From the NCBI RefSeq assembly GCF_000972495.1, contig NZ_LATM01000005.1, forward strand, positions 1-64,000: a DNA stretch of 64,000 nt, in the 5' to 3' direction. The number at the start of each line of letters is the position of its first letter. The first letter of the stretch is position 1. The notes under the pieces were generated by a model, which made no database searches, was not told the origin of the DNA, and saw nothing but the letters and a program-made list of their open reading frames with translations. Both the position numbers and the translations under genes were made by a program. Of the stretch, positions 46,536 to 55,389 are shown piece after piece. Source of the stretch: Hymenobacter terrenus (GTDB taxonomy: Bacteria; Bacteroidota; Bacteroidia; Cytophagales; Hymenobacteraceae).

Positions 46536-47769
46536 AAAAGTCAAAATCTTGGGGCTCGCCCAGCCGGGCCCGGCCGTCGAGCAGCCAGCCCCGGTAGAGC
46601 GGGGTTATATCATATTTCAGAGGGTCCCAGCCATCTTCGAAGCGGCTGGGCTGGGCAATGCCCCACTCCTGGCGCTGCACGTATTCCGCGTAGACCTGCG
46701 GCAGGCACTCCAGTAGCTTGCGGTGGCAGTGGGCAAAGAACGCCTCGCGGGTGGCGGTGCGCCAGTCGGGGCCGGCGGCGATGGGCACAGGTTCGGTCAT
46801 CATCTGCATGCGGGCCACGATGACATTGAACTTGCGCTCCTCTTCTGACACCGGCGGGTGGAGCAGCTCGGATATTTCGCGCCAGCGGTTGAGTCTGGGT
46901 GGCTCGAAGCGCTGGGCAAAGTCCCGGGCCAGGGTGCGGTGTTGGTCCTCGGGCAAATACTCGGGGCGCGGGTCGGGCGGGGGACCGGCGGCCTGCTTGA
47001 TTTCCTCTCTTTCGCGCTCGCCTTCGCGCCAGGCGTTCCAGTAGCGTTCCTCTTTGGCGCCGCGCACATCGGGCAGGTACAGCAAGCGCCCATTGCCGGT
47101 GTGCTCGTTATGAAAACGGTACCAGTCGGACACCAGCTTGACGGTGGGCACGGCGCGGGTAGCCACCGGAGGTGCGTCTGGGGCCAGCGTTTCCTTCACG
47201 AGCCGGTACTGCTGCCAGCCAAAGCGCTGGTCGAGCGAATCGTTGAAGTTGCTCTCGTAGTCGGCCTGCTTCACCCAGGCCATGAACAGGGCAAACTCAT
47301 CGGCCGTGATGGGCGACAGGGCCGGGTAGTTCTCAACGATATGCGTGAGCCGCCCAAAATCATTGCTAATAGCCACGTCTGGCAGCTCGCGCACCTCCTC
47401 GGCCCGCCACTGGCACTGCAAGTCAAACAGCTTCTTCTGCTGAATGGTCCAGAGCGCCAGATAGGCTTCTTTTTCGTGCAGGTTCAGGTGCCGGGCCGGG
47501 CGGCGCTCGTTTTGCTCACCGTCCTCTACCCACCTCCCGCGGTACATCACGTAGCGGCGGGCGAAATCTTCACGCACTGTGGGCTGGTAGGCGGCAAAGA
47601 ACTCGTCGTAGCGGGTATTATTCAGCACGTCGCTGGCTATCGAGGCATCGGTATCGGCCTGCGCCTGGTACTTGTCGGCCTCGTCCTGGTTGTATTGATT
47701 GTACCCCGGCATCCGGGCGTCCTCATCATCCTCGTCGTCTTGCGGGGGCAGGTTATCGTCGGAAATCAT
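46534..47769 (-). CDS. Hypothetical protein, paralogue A
   Basis: 411 residues, soluble, acidic start (DEDDEDA), Trp- and Tyr-rich, mostly helical. I know no family. It is a clear paralogue of the gene at 48599-49840: shared blocks are YDEFFA/YDAFFAPYQP, LWTIQQKKLFDLQCQWRAE / LWDIQHKKLFDLQCEWRAE, NGRLLYLPDVRG / NGRLLRLPDLRG and the C-terminal QRQEWGIAQP ... LGEPQDFDF / LGEPEDFNF. Confidence 0.75.
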   Translation of the reverse strand: MISDDNLPPQDDEDDEDARMPGYNQYNQDEADKYQAQADTDASIASDVLNNTRYDEFFAAYQPTVREDFARRYVMYRGRWVEDGEQNERRPARHLNLHEKEAYLALWTIQQKKLFDLQCQWRAEEVRELPDVAISNDFGRLTHIVENYPALSPITADEFALFMAWVKQADYESNFNDSLDQRFGWQQYRLVKETLAPDAPPVATRAVPTVKLVSDWYRFHNEHTGNGRLLYLPDVRGAKEERYWNAWREGEREREEIKQAAGPPPDPRPEYLPEDQHRTLARDFAQRFEPPRLNRWREISELLHPPVSEEERKFNVIVARMQMMTEPVPIAAGPDWRTATREAFFAHCHRKLLECLPQVYAEYVQRQEWGIAQPSRFEDGWDPLKYDITPLYRGWLLDGRARLGEPQDFDF

Positions 47770-48017
47770 GCGCTACTGAGCTGTGAATGAAAATTTAGCC
47801 TGCTCAAGATAGCAGCGCTTATTTAAGTAACTCTTCGGGATAATATTTATTGTTAGGTGCGGGGCAGAAGGTGCCCCAAACGCAGGCGGCCGGTATAGCA
47901 AGCATTTCTGAGAGGGTGGGGCTTGCCTGGCTGAGCCTCACGCAGCACAACCACCGCAATCAACGGAAAACTATGTGCGCTCTAACTTACGCTGTTTTTC
48001 ATCTTCCAAGAACTTTT

Positions 48018-48495
48018 ATGTTCATACGGTTATCTCTCCTCTGTCTTTTGTATCTATTCTGTGGTAGCGGCTCACTCCGAGCTCAGGCGGTCCCCACTTC
48101 GGGCTCGCTCAAGCAGCGGCTGCGGGCTCAATACTCACAGAGTGACACCATTCAAGCCATCATCAACCTCTATGGGCGGCGTCAGGGTGGCGGTATTGGC
48201 TGGGTAGTGTTCGCGGCGGCGGCAGCAGCCCGAATTGCATCCTCTCCTAATACACACAACTATTAACGGCACGGTGGTGAGCCGGGAGAGCACGAGTGGA
48301 CCGGCCCTTCTGATTGGGCTGCCAATTGCGGCCTACGGCGCGGCTAAAATAATCCGCTTCAGCAACAGCAAACTAGAGAAGGTTCTGGCCGATTACGCGG
48401 CGGGCAAGCCGCTGTCCCGCTCGCTGAAGCGCAAGCTCAAGCCTCGCTTCTTCGTCCAGTCTGTCAAGAATGCGGTGCCCCGTGGTGCCGGCTAA
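48018..48495 (+). pseudogene. Frameshifted small exported protein
   Basis: Frame 1 starts MFIRLSLLCLLYLFC, a signal peptide with processing near LRAQA, continues QYSQSDTIQAIINLYGRRQGGG and a hydrophobic stretch, then stops at 48266. The adjacent +1 frame carries on with TINGTVVSRESTSG, a second hydrophobic stretch (LIGLPIAAYGAAKI) and the basic tail LSRSLKRKLKPRFF. One extra base in the CACACAAC run at about 48252 explains the break. I recall such two-hydrophobic-segment proteins as single genes in related genomes. Either a real pseudogene or a sequencing error. Confidence 0.6.
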
Positions 48496-48537
48496 GTAGG
48501 CGCCGCATCTGCGAGTTTGTATCCGTTACAGGCATTT

Positions 48538-48579
48538 CTGATCAAGCCCCGTCGGCATCAGCCGACGAGGCTTGATCAG
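48538..48579. terminator. Bidirectional hairpin terminator
   Basis: CTGATCAAGCCCCGTCGGC and its near-perfect complement around a 4-nt loop, between convergent genes. Confidence 0.75.
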
Positions 48580-48598
48580 GAAGCAACCATCGTATCGC

Positions 48599-49840
48599 TC
48601 AAAAATTAAAGTCTTCGGGCTCGCCCAACAGCTTACGGGCATCCAGAATAGCCTTGTTGTACCAGACGGCAGTGCTGTGCGGCTCACGCTCCGAGCAGGC
48701 GGGCTGCGCAATGCCCCACTCCTGCCGCTGGCAGTAGGCTTCATAAGCCTGTGGCAGGCTGTCGAGCAGCTTCTGCTTGCGGAAGGCGTAGCTGGCCTGG
48801 CGTAGCGCCAGCCGCCAGTCGTCGCCGGCGGCTATCGATACGGGCTCGTCAATGTCTTTCAAAAAACTCAGCACTCGCTCCAGCTCTTCGTCTTCCCAGG
48901 TGCTGGGTGGGTTGGCGGTTTCGTAGGAAGTGCGCTGCCGGTTGAGGGCTGCCGACTCGAATTGCTGGGCAAAGACTCCTTGCAGCTTCCGGGCTTCGTC
49001 GTAGCGGATATAGGCCGGGCGCGGATCAGGCGGCGACGCAGGGGGTGTTGGGTTGGCCTCACGCTCGGCACGATTGTGCGCTCGCCAGGTGTTCAGGTAA
49101 TGTTCTTCTTTTTGGCCGCGCAGGTCGGGCAAGCGCAGCAGGCGGCCATTGCCCGTGCGTTGGTTGTGAAATTCGTACCACTCCGAGACCTCTCCAAACA
49201 AAAAAGAGTGTTGACCCGCCTCATCAGATTCGGGGTCTAACTGGGCTTTCACGTCGTCGTACTGCTGCCAGCCGCGCACACCTCCACTGTCTCGCAAATC
49301 ATCCTCGTAATCGGCCTCCTGCACCCACTCCAGATACATTTCCAGCTCGGCGGCGGTAATAGGCGGTATCACCGTACAATTCTCGATGCGGCCGCCCAAC
49401 GTGTCGAAGTCGGCGCTGGTGCTCACCCCCGGCACCGCTACCAGTTCGGCCCGCCACTCGCACTGCAGGTCGAACAGCTTCTTATGCTGAATATCCCATA
49501 GCCGGACGTATGCCTGCTCCTCAAATTGCGTGAGCTGCCTGGCCAAATGCCGCTCGCAGAAATTGCCAAACTGCGTCCAGAGATGACGCCTGCTCACGTA
49601 TTCACGCACAAACTGCTCGCGCACCTGGGGCTGGTAGGGCGCAAAAAAAGCATCATAGCGCGGGTTGTGCATCAGGTCCTCCGCCACTTGCGCGTCGACC
49701 AAGGCTTGCTGCTGGTGCTTGTTGGCCTCCTGCTGATGGTAATCGTGGTAAGGCTTCTTGGCGGCCTCGTCATCGGCCGGTTGCTCAGGGGATTCGTCGT
49801 CTGCCATATCGTTTGATAAATAATCGATTAGATGCCGCAA
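48599..49840 (-). CDS. Hypothetical protein, paralogue B
   Basis: 413 residues. Paralogue of the 46534 gene along the whole length (see there); the differences are concentrated in the acidic N-terminus (residues 1-45) and a mid-protein loop. The two copies flank the small frameshifted gene, all within 3.3 kb. No recognised domain. Confidence 0.75.
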   Translation of the reverse strand: MRHLIDYLSNDMADDESPEQPADDEAAKKPYHDYHQQEANKHQQQALVDAQVAEDLMHNPRYDAFFAPYQPQVREQFVREYVSRRHLWTQFGNFCERHLARQLTQFEEQAYVRLWDIQHKKLFDLQCEWRAELVAVPGVSTSADFDTLGGRIENCTVIPPITAAELEMYLEWVQEADYEDDLRDSGGVRGWQQYDDVKAQLDPESDEAGQHSFLFGEVSEWYEFHNQRTGNGRLLRLPDLRGQKEEHYLNTWRAHNRAEREANPTPPASPPDPRPAYIRYDEARKLQGVFAQQFESAALNRQRTSYETANPPSTWEDEELERVLSFLKDIDEPVSIAAGDDWRLALRQASYAFRKQKLLDSLPQAYEAYCQRQEWGIAQPACSEREPHSTAVWYNKAILDARKLLGEPEDFNF

Positions 49841-50175
49841 GGTAGGAGGTCGTTAGCACATTGCTCGGAGCATTTTTCCAGACTGATACTCCGGCCTGCA
49901 GCCGGGGCCCACACAACGGCGGAGCGGAAGATTCTGAGGCCGCAATGCGGCCAATGCTGGCGTGCGTTTAGCGCAACGTAACTCGCATTTGAACATCGGA
50001 CGGGGCTAGAATGCCCGGTTACCACTTGACGCCACGCGGCAATGGAAGCTCAGTTGGCGAGCCTCACCCCATCGATTACAAGTAGTCGCAACTTTTGCAC
50101 CGCTGCCGTGCACCAATCGGAGTCCCCTTACTTTTGAGGCTTCATCACTCCTTACTGGGAACGCAACCGCTTGCT
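49841..50175. other. Intergenic stretch without a gene
   Basis: About 335 bp with no convincing gene. A TACTTTTG box at 50129-50136 could be the -7 element for the next gene; its -33 partner is not at the right distance. Confidence 0.5.
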
Positions 50176-51162
50176 ATGGACACTTTACTCGACACCGATT
50201 TGGTCTACGCCGCAGCTTTGCTCCGCGCGGGCGAGCTGGTGGCCATCCCCACCGAAACCGTATATGGGCTGGCCGGCCATGGCCTGCGGGAGGACAGCCT
50301 ACGCCGCATTTTCGCGGTAAAGGGACGCCCCCTGACCAACCCGCTCATCCTGCATTTTGCCAGCGTGGAGCAGCTGCCCGGTTACGTCCGTTTCGCGGCT
50401 GTGCCCGCGGCAGCGCACCAGCTACTGGCGGCGTTTAGTCCGGGACCTCTCACGCTGCTGCTCCCCCGCGAACCGGCCGTGGTGCCCGACCTCGTGACCG
50501 CCGGCCTGCCCGACGTGGCCGTGCGCATCCCGGCGCACCCCCTCGTACAAGCCCTGCTGCGGCAACTCGACTTCCCCCTTGCGGCGCCCTCGGCCAATCC
50601 GTTTGGCTACATCAGCCCCACACGGCCCGAACACGTGCTGGGCCAGTTGGGTGGCCAGATTCCCTACGTGCTCGATGGCGGGCCTTGCCAGGCCGGCATT
50701 GAGAGCACGGTGGTGGGGTTTGGGCCGGCCGGCGAGCCGGTGGTGTACCGCCCCGGCGCCATCTCGCTGGAAATGTTACAGGCCGTAGTACCCGCCACCC
50801 GTTTGCGCACTGCTTCGGAGAAGGCCCGGCCCGCCGCCAGCCCGGGCCTGCTGCCGTACCATTATTCGCCGCACACACCACTGCAATTATTCGGCCCGGG
50901 GCAGGCCGCATTGCCTGTTTTTGACCCGGCTACCACTGGCGCGCTCACCTTGCGCGAGCCACTGCCTGGCCTCCCCGCCGCGCAGCAAGTGGTGCTGAGC
51001 CCCGGTCGTGGTGATTTAGCCGAGGCCGCCCATGGTCTGTACGCCGCCCTGCACCACCTCGACGCGCTAGGCATGCAGCAGCTGCTTGCCGAACGGCTGC
51101 CCTATATCGGCCTGGGAGTGGCTTTGAACGAACGGCTGGAAAAGGGCGCGGCGCGGAGATAG
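50176..51162 (+). CDS. tsaC: L-threonylcarbamoyladenylate synthase, Sua5 type
   Basis: 328 residues from the ATG at 50176. The YrdC domain (about 10-200) has AIPTETVYGLAG, KGRPLTNPLILH, GPLTLLLPR and SANPFGYISPT; the C-terminal Sua5 domain (about 235-328) follows the SPGLLPYHYSPHTP linker. Makes the TC-AMP used for t6A37 in ANN-decoding tRNAs. Last core gene before the repeat-bounded island. Confidence 0.9.
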   Translation: MDTLLDTDLVYAAALLRAGELVAIPTETVYGLAGHGLREDSLRRIFAVKGRPLTNPLILHFASVEQLPGYVRFAAVPAAAHQLLAAFSPGPLTLLLPREPAVVPDLVTAGLPDVAVRIPAHPLVQALLRQLDFPLAAPSANPFGYISPTRPEHVLGQLGGQIPYVLDGGPCQAGIESTVVGFGPAGEPVVYRPGAISLEMLQAVVPATRLRTASEKARPAASPGLLPYHYSPHTPLQLFGPGQAALPVFDPATTGALTLREPLPGLPAAQQVVLSPGRGDLAEAAHGLYAALHHLDALGMQQLLAERLPYIGLGVALNERLEKGAARR

Positions 51163-51190
51163 TCAACTACTAAGCCGAGCATTTCTTCTT

Positions 51191-51244
51191 CCCTGCCCCG
51201 CCGCTGTGGCTGCCGCAGCGGCGGGGCGGGAGTTTCTGAGAACG
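51191..51244 (+). repeat. Island hairpin repeat B1
   Basis: Perfect 11-bp stem CCCCGCCGCTG/CAGCGGCGGGG around TGGCTGCCG, then GCGGGAGTTTCTGAGAA. First of seven same-orientation copies; the gene to its right is the antitoxin at 51338. Confidence 0.8.
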
Positions 51245-51337
51245 TATCTTACAAGAGTGGCTGCCGGGTATTGTAACGCTTGCACCATTTTGTAGACCTT
51301 TGGCGTTAACTTGCTGCTGACCTCTACAATTTCACGC

Positions 51338-51562
51338 ATGGATTCCATCACCTCTTCACCTACTGCCTTAGTCGCGCAACAACTCGACAATTTGGCTAAC
51401 ATGGCTGAGCGCGTGGCATCACCGGAATTTAAGCGCGGGTTTCGGGCCAGTGTGGTAGCACGCGCAAAAGCAGCCAACTCTTTTCTTACCTACCGCGACC
51501 AGCAGGGCCGTCTGGTACGTGAATGGCCCGCTACCGGGCAAATTGAGATATTATCGGCTTAA
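51338..51562 (+). CDS. Putative antitoxin of a zeta-like toxin
   Basis: 74 residues from the ATG at 51338. Helical, charged, no membrane segment (LVAQQLDNLANMAERVAS, VVARAKAANSFLTYRD). Six bp upstream of a zeta-toxin N-terminal fragment, in the usual antitoxin-toxin order. No named family; the antitoxin role is inferred from place and size. Confidence 0.6.
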   Translation: MDSITSSPTALVAQQLDNLANMAERVASPEFKRGFRASVVARAKAANSFLTYRDQQGRLVREWPATGQIEILSA

Positions 51563-51568
51563 GCTGCA

Positions 51569-51640
51569 ATGAGCGGCGCTACGGTTCCCACCGTGTACGT
51601 ACTGGCTGGTCCCAACGGGGCTGGTAAAACGTCGCTTTAT
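51569..51640 (+). pseudogene. N-terminal fragment of a zeta-toxin-like kinase
   Basis: The ATG at 51569 opens VYVLAGPNGAGKTSLY, the Walker A region of zeta-type UDP-sugar kinases. After about 51640 homology stops and the frame runs on into PIN-gene sequence out of frame. So the toxin lacks everything beyond its P-loop. Confidence 0.6.
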
Positions 51641-51920
51641 TTGGTACGAGGCCTCCGAAGTACCGCGACTAAACGGCGACAGCCTGTACCAGCAGGGGCA
51701 GCTTCTGCTGAACGCCCCCAATACCTCATTCCAGGAAGCTTACTACAAATGGCAGCTCATTGAGGCCGCCCCCGACGACAACAAATCCGCGGACGTCGCC
51801 CTTGCGGCCAGCGCCGATTACCTCGTCACCAACGACCCGCACTTTGAGGTACTCCAGCACCTGGAGTTTCCTCGGGTGCCGGTGGTCAGTTTGCAGGAGT
51901 TTCTGGGCAGCTTTCGGTAG
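51636..51920 (+). pseudogene. C-terminal fragment of a PIN-domain toxin
   Basis: A 95-codon frame without start reads WYEASEVPRL ... KSADVALAASADYLVTNDPH and ends with SLQEFLGSFR. ASADYLVTNDPHF is the last acidic motif of VapC/PIN ribonucleases. Residues 1 to about 40 of a normal PIN domain are missing; the junction lies at the end of the zeta fragment. Two toxin genes have thus been joined and lost. Confidence 0.65.
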
Positions 51921-51936
51921 GGTGGTTTTAACATGC

Positions 51937-51972
51937 AAAAGCCCCGTCAGCGCAATGCTGGCGGGGCTTTTT
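51937..51972 (+). terminator. Terminator
   Basis: AAAAGCCCCGTCAGC, 5-nt loop, GCTGGCGGGGCTTTTT after the PIN fragment. Confidence 0.88.
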
Positions 51973-51975
51973 GCT

Positions 51976-52020
51976 GCTCTGCCGTGGCGGCCGCGGCCGG
52001 GGGAGCGGGCGTTTCTCGCG
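51976..52020 (+). repeat. Island hairpin repeat B2
   Basis: GCCGTGG/CCGCGGC stem around CGG, then GGGAGCGGGCGTTTCTCGCG. Ends 8 bp before the stop of the minus gene at 52029. Confidence 0.75.
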
Positions 52021-52028
52021 GGCGGGCC

Positions 52029-52709
52029 CTAGTTGAACTCGTCCAGATAGCCCAGCTCGCGGCGCTTGGCGGCGCGGGCCTTGGGGTCGCGGTACTGGGC
52101 GTCGAGCAGGCTGAGCATGGCCTGTAGCACGTCGAGCACGTAGGCTTGCAGGAGGTCGCGGTCGGCAATGGCTTTGGTCACGCCCTGGGCCGCGTCGGTG
52201 GCCTGGCCAGTGGCGGTGGCGTATTCCTCGCGGATGGGCTGCCAGAAGGCTGTGCCGTAGGTGCGGTCGGCCAGGTTGTTGGCGGCGAGGGCGGCCAGCA
52301 GCTTGTCGAGGGCCTTGAGCCGTTCGCCCTGGTCGGCGGGCAGGATGTAGCTGTCGCGGTAGGTGACGATGCCAAACTGGGCGTAGTGCTCCTTGGCGCG
52401 GGCCTTGGTAAACTGCTCGGCAATGTACCCCTTCACGTAGTTGAGCCCGTCTTCCATTTTAGCGTCGAGGGCGCGCAGGTCGCCCGATACCTGGGGGCGC
52501 AGCTGACCAGCGGTTTCGCGAGCCGTCACGGCCGCCTCAAAGGCTATGGCTTTGGGCCCGAACTCGGCCGCCGTGGTCCAGAGGAACACCTATTGGGAGT
52601 TATCGGCCCACGCATCTTTCAGGCGCAGAGCCAAATCGGCTTGGCCGCGCAGGGCGGTCGGAATGGCTGGGGTGGGCGTCGGGTCGTTCGGGGTCGGCGT
52701 GGGTTCCAT
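52029..52709 (-). pseudogene. Hypothetical protein with in-frame amber codon
   Basis: The minus frame from the ATG at 52709 is 227 codons long but carries TAG at codon 40 (52590-52592). Before it: a Pro/Thr-rich start then ALRGQADLALRLKDAWAD; after it FLWTTAAEFGPKAIAFEAAV and a helical protein to the end. A GTG right after the TAG could restart a 186-residue product. Not recognised. Either inactivated, truncated by restart, or suppressed. Confidence 0.65.
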
Positions 52710-52817
52710 GAGGCAAGGGGTTAGGGGTACACTACTGCCGTGAAAGTAGCAGAATTTCCGGCATTTACCCGCGCCGGGCAGGGGTGCCGCCTGGGTAGGC
52801 CCGAAATGAGCGTGGGC

Positions 52818-52995
52818 GCCTTACCTGGCTCCTAGCTAAGGGGTAAATCTGATTTTGCCAGCTACCTAGGAGCCTGGTAGGCAGCAGAAGCTGTTTTGAG
52901 GCTTATTTGGCTCCTCGGCAGGGCGCGAAAGAACTTTTGGGGCTTACCTGGGGGCTGGGCAGGCGAGAAAAGTGGCTGGGGAGCTTGGTTGGGAA
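52818..52995 (+). repeat. Degenerate ~41-bp tandem repeat
   Basis: GCYTACCTGG-like cores begin at 52818, 52861, 52901, 52942 and 52983 (spacing 40-43). The cores are followed by a G/C-rich half and then an A/T-rich half (GAAAGAACTTTTGG, GAGAAAAGTGGCTGG). Conservation between units is partial, so the array is old. Confidence 0.55.
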
Positions 52996-53008
52996 TTATT
53001 CTGGCCCT

Positions 53009-53055
53009 ATCCCGCCGCCGTAGCGGCCGCGGCGTGGGTAGCGGGTGTTTCTCCT
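53009..53055 (+). repeat. Island hairpin repeat B3
   Basis: CCCGCCGCCG TAGCGGCCG CGGCG hairpin, then TGGGTAGCGGGTGTTTCTCC. 101 bp before the nuclease gene start. Confidence 0.8.
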
Positions 53056-53095
53056 GAATGTATGATAGTACGAGTTTAGCGCAAACCATACTAGT

Positions 53096-53130
53096 TTGGA
53101 ACGACACGATTGTTAGCCCTCTTATATTTG
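53096..53130 (+). promoter_or_regulatory. Putative promoter of the AT-rich nuclease gene
   Basis: TTG at 53096, 24 nt, TATATTTG at 53123 (perfect -7). 27 bp before the ATG. Confidence 0.45.
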
Positions 53131-53156
53131 TCTCCAACCCTCAAACCTTGAAAACC

Positions 53157-54890
53157 ATGCGCCAATTAGACACGACTTATCATATGAGTGTTTCATTCGA
53201 TTATAATAACATTTTCGATGATTATGAAAGCTTCGATTTGGATAACGTGCTTAAACAGATTCCTTCAAAAAAATCGCTAGAAGTTATAGGGCACTTTCTA
53301 GCCCAAATGCATACCAAAGAAAGAAATATAAATGTACAGTTTGAGATGTTACAGATATGGGGCAACAGGTTGCCAAATGATGTAAAAAACAGAGTAATAA
53401 TTGAAATTAGTAACATAATGAGTCAGAAGCCTGCAAATAGTATGCAGACTTCTGATTTTAACTTTATCAATAATATCTCATCGCTCAAGCTGATACAGCA
53501 CATTTTCAAAAATTATAATTCACTTGACCAAGAAGAACTAACAGCTAAACAAGAACTGCTTTTATTTAAATCTTATCTATACTGCTCAAAACAATGGACA
53601 GATGAACAAGCAAATTCTGTCAAAGGCGTTAAACCAAACTCTGAACTTGATTTTGCCAAATTCATTATTCAATTTCAAATGCCGTATGCGGAACTGATTG
53701 AATTTAAGGATTTTCGCCTTCAGTTTATTAAGGCGGTCTACTTTTTTAAATTCTGTGAACAAGACCCATTGTTCAACAGCTACTTGAGTATCTTCTTAAA
53801 GGAAATCAACCTCCCCAACTGGCATCAATACCTAATAAATATATTAAGTAGTTATGTAAGAAAGTTCGAGCCATTGAGAATACCATCTATTATGGCAATC
53901 GGTGAGGAATATGCTGATATGATTAGCTGGTTAGAAGAACTATGTATCGACGCTGATAAGTATTCACCTAAGCCAGACTTTACGGAGCTTCGCGAACGCC
54001 CTATTTTTAAAATCAATGACACCGAGTTTTTGTTTTTAAATTTAAACTTTCTTATTGATAAAATATATCAAGGCATTCAGTTTGATTTTGCTAAGGCATT
54101 AGTAAAGGCCAAAGCTCACTACAAAGGCAAGCCAATCAAAAACTATCCTGATTTTAAAAGCATTTTTGGAAGTGAATTCTCCGAGAATAATTTATTCTAT
54201 AAGATAATGAATTATTCTTTCGAAAAGAGTAAATACTTCCGTATGAGTGGAGAAGATATGAAAACTATATTAGGACAGGGCGAACCAGATTACTATATGC
54301 GAAGCAAAAACAAGGTGTATCTTTTTGAATACAAGGACAAGCTAATAAGTGCTGAATCAAAAATAAATACAACTATCGAGAGAAAGATAGACGAAATTTA
54401 TAAAAAGTTTGTAATAGATGACAAATCACACAAAACAGGCGTTGGTCAACTAATTGAATCAATTAAAGAAATCCGAAAAGGAAACTTCACCAACAAAATA
54501 GATAAGCAATTAAACAAAAATTGCATAATATATCCTGTAATAGTTTATACTGACTTTTCTTTAGTTGTGCCTGGTATCAATATAATTCTTAATACTGAAT
54601 TCAAAACACAGCTTAAACATGCCGGATTTGAAAATGATACTAATATCAAAAATTTGACTTTATTAAGTCTAGACGGCTTAATAAAGTTTCAAGATTTATT
54701 TCGTGATGGACGGCTTAAACTCAACAACTGTTTGAATAATTATTTTGAAGCTATTTCTAATCCAAATATCTTACAGCGGATAATCTCTTTTGACACATTC
54801 ATTCACAACAAGACATCTAAAATCACCTATGATTCCCCCAAAATGCTCATGGAGGAAATAATTAAGATGGTACCTCCCGAATTGGAATAA
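53157..54890 (+). CDS. AT-rich putative PD-(D/E)XK nuclease
   Basis: 577 residues from the ATG at 53157, which follows a good promoter. GC is near one third against about 60% around it: recent transfer. The N-terminal 380 residues are helical and unrecognised. Residues about 405-440 read QGEPDYYMRSKN...YLFEYKDKL, a PD-(D/E)XK pattern (EPD, then 9-11 residues later E-x-K) with a preceding helix, as in restriction-type and Shedu-like nucleases. No partner gene. A stand-alone anti-phage nuclease is the best guess. Confidence 0.6.
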   Translation: MRQLDTTYHMSVSFDYNNIFDDYESFDLDNVLKQIPSKKSLEVIGHFLAQMHTKERNINVQFEMLQIWGNRLPNDVKNRVIIEISNIMSQKPANSMQTSDFNFINNISSLKLIQHIFKNYNSLDQEELTAKQELLLFKSYLYCSKQWTDEQANSVKGVKPNSELDFAKFIIQFQMPYAELIEFKDFRLQFIKAVYFFKFCEQDPLFNSYLSIFLKEINLPNWHQYLINILSSYVRKFEPLRIPSIMAIGEEYADMISWLEELCIDADKYSPKPDFTELRERPIFKINDTEFLFLNLNFLIDKIYQGIQFDFAKALVKAKAHYKGKPIKNYPDFKSIFGSEFSENNLFYKIMNYSFEKSKYFRMSGEDMKTILGQGEPDYYMRSKNKVYLFEYKDKLISAESKINTTIERKIDEIYKKFVIDDKSHKTGVGQLIESIKEIRKGNFTNKIDKQLNKNCIIYPVIVYTDFSLVVPGINIILNTEFKTQLKHAGFENDTNIKNLTLLSLDGLIKFQDLFRDGRLKLNNCLNNYFEAISNPNILQRIISFDTFIHNKTSKITYDSPKMLMEEIIKMVPPELE

Positions 54891-54897
54891 ATAAAAC

Positions 54898-54927
54898 AGC
54901 CCCGCCAGCACGACGCTGACGGGGCTT
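54898..54927. terminator. Terminator copied with the clpB 3' end
   Basis: AGCCCCG..AGC, loop ACGAC, GCT..CGGGGCT; same hairpin as at 58145-58179. Confidence 0.75.
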
Positions 54928-54952
54928 TCCCATTCAAAACCCAACTCACGAA

Positions 54953-55345
54953 TTACACCGTGGGCAACTCCACGTTCTCGAACTTCACCGCGCCGTCTTC
55001 CATCACGGCTTCAACAACAGCATCCTTCGACACGCGGCCGGAAAGGATGTCCTTCGACAGCTCGTTGAGAATCACGCGCTGTAGCACGCGCTTGAGGGGC
55101 CGGGCACCGAACTGTGGGTCGAAGCCGGACTCGCCCAGGTAATCCAACACCTCGTTCGTAGCCTCCAATTGAATGCCGGCTTCGGCCAGGCGCTACTGGA
55201 TTTGCTTGAACTGGATATCCACGATGCGGCGGATTTCCTTGCGCTTGAGGGGCTGGAACATCACGATTTCGTCGATGCGGTTCAGGAATTCGGGGCGCAT
55301 GTGCTGCTTGAGGCGCTCCACTACTTCCTCGCGGGTGCGGTCCAC
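54953..55345 (-). pseudogene. Duplicated 3' end of clpB (about 130 codons)
   Basis: Matches the last part of intact clpB at 58200 almost codon by codon ([36 protein letters not shown]) at roughly 90% nucleotide identity. One substitution makes TAG at about 55193 (intact copy CAA). Homology, including the terminator, runs from 54898 to 55345 and stops exactly where hairpin repeat B4 begins. No start, no ATPase sites: non-functional. Confidence 0.9.
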
Positions 55346-55387
55346 CCCGCCGTTACGGCTGCGGCAAGGATAGCAAGAGTTTCTCAC
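55345..55387 (+). repeat. Island hairpin repeat B4
   Basis: CCCCGCCG TTACGGCTG CGGC, then AAGGATAGCAAGAGTTTCTCAC. Abuts the clpB fragment on the left and the DUF5615 stop (2 bp) on the right. Confidence 0.75.
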
Positions 55388-55389
55388 AG

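Noticed and set aside
49828..50025. Minus-strand 65-codon frame
   Set aside because: No start context, no motif, overlaps the neighbouring gene start.
50129..50136. Promoter of the Sua5 gene
   Set aside because: Good -7 box (TACTTTTG), but no TTG at proper distance.
52862..53137. Minus-strand 91-codon frame across the 41-bp repeats
   Set aside because: Runs through repeats and hairpin B3; composition follows the repeats.
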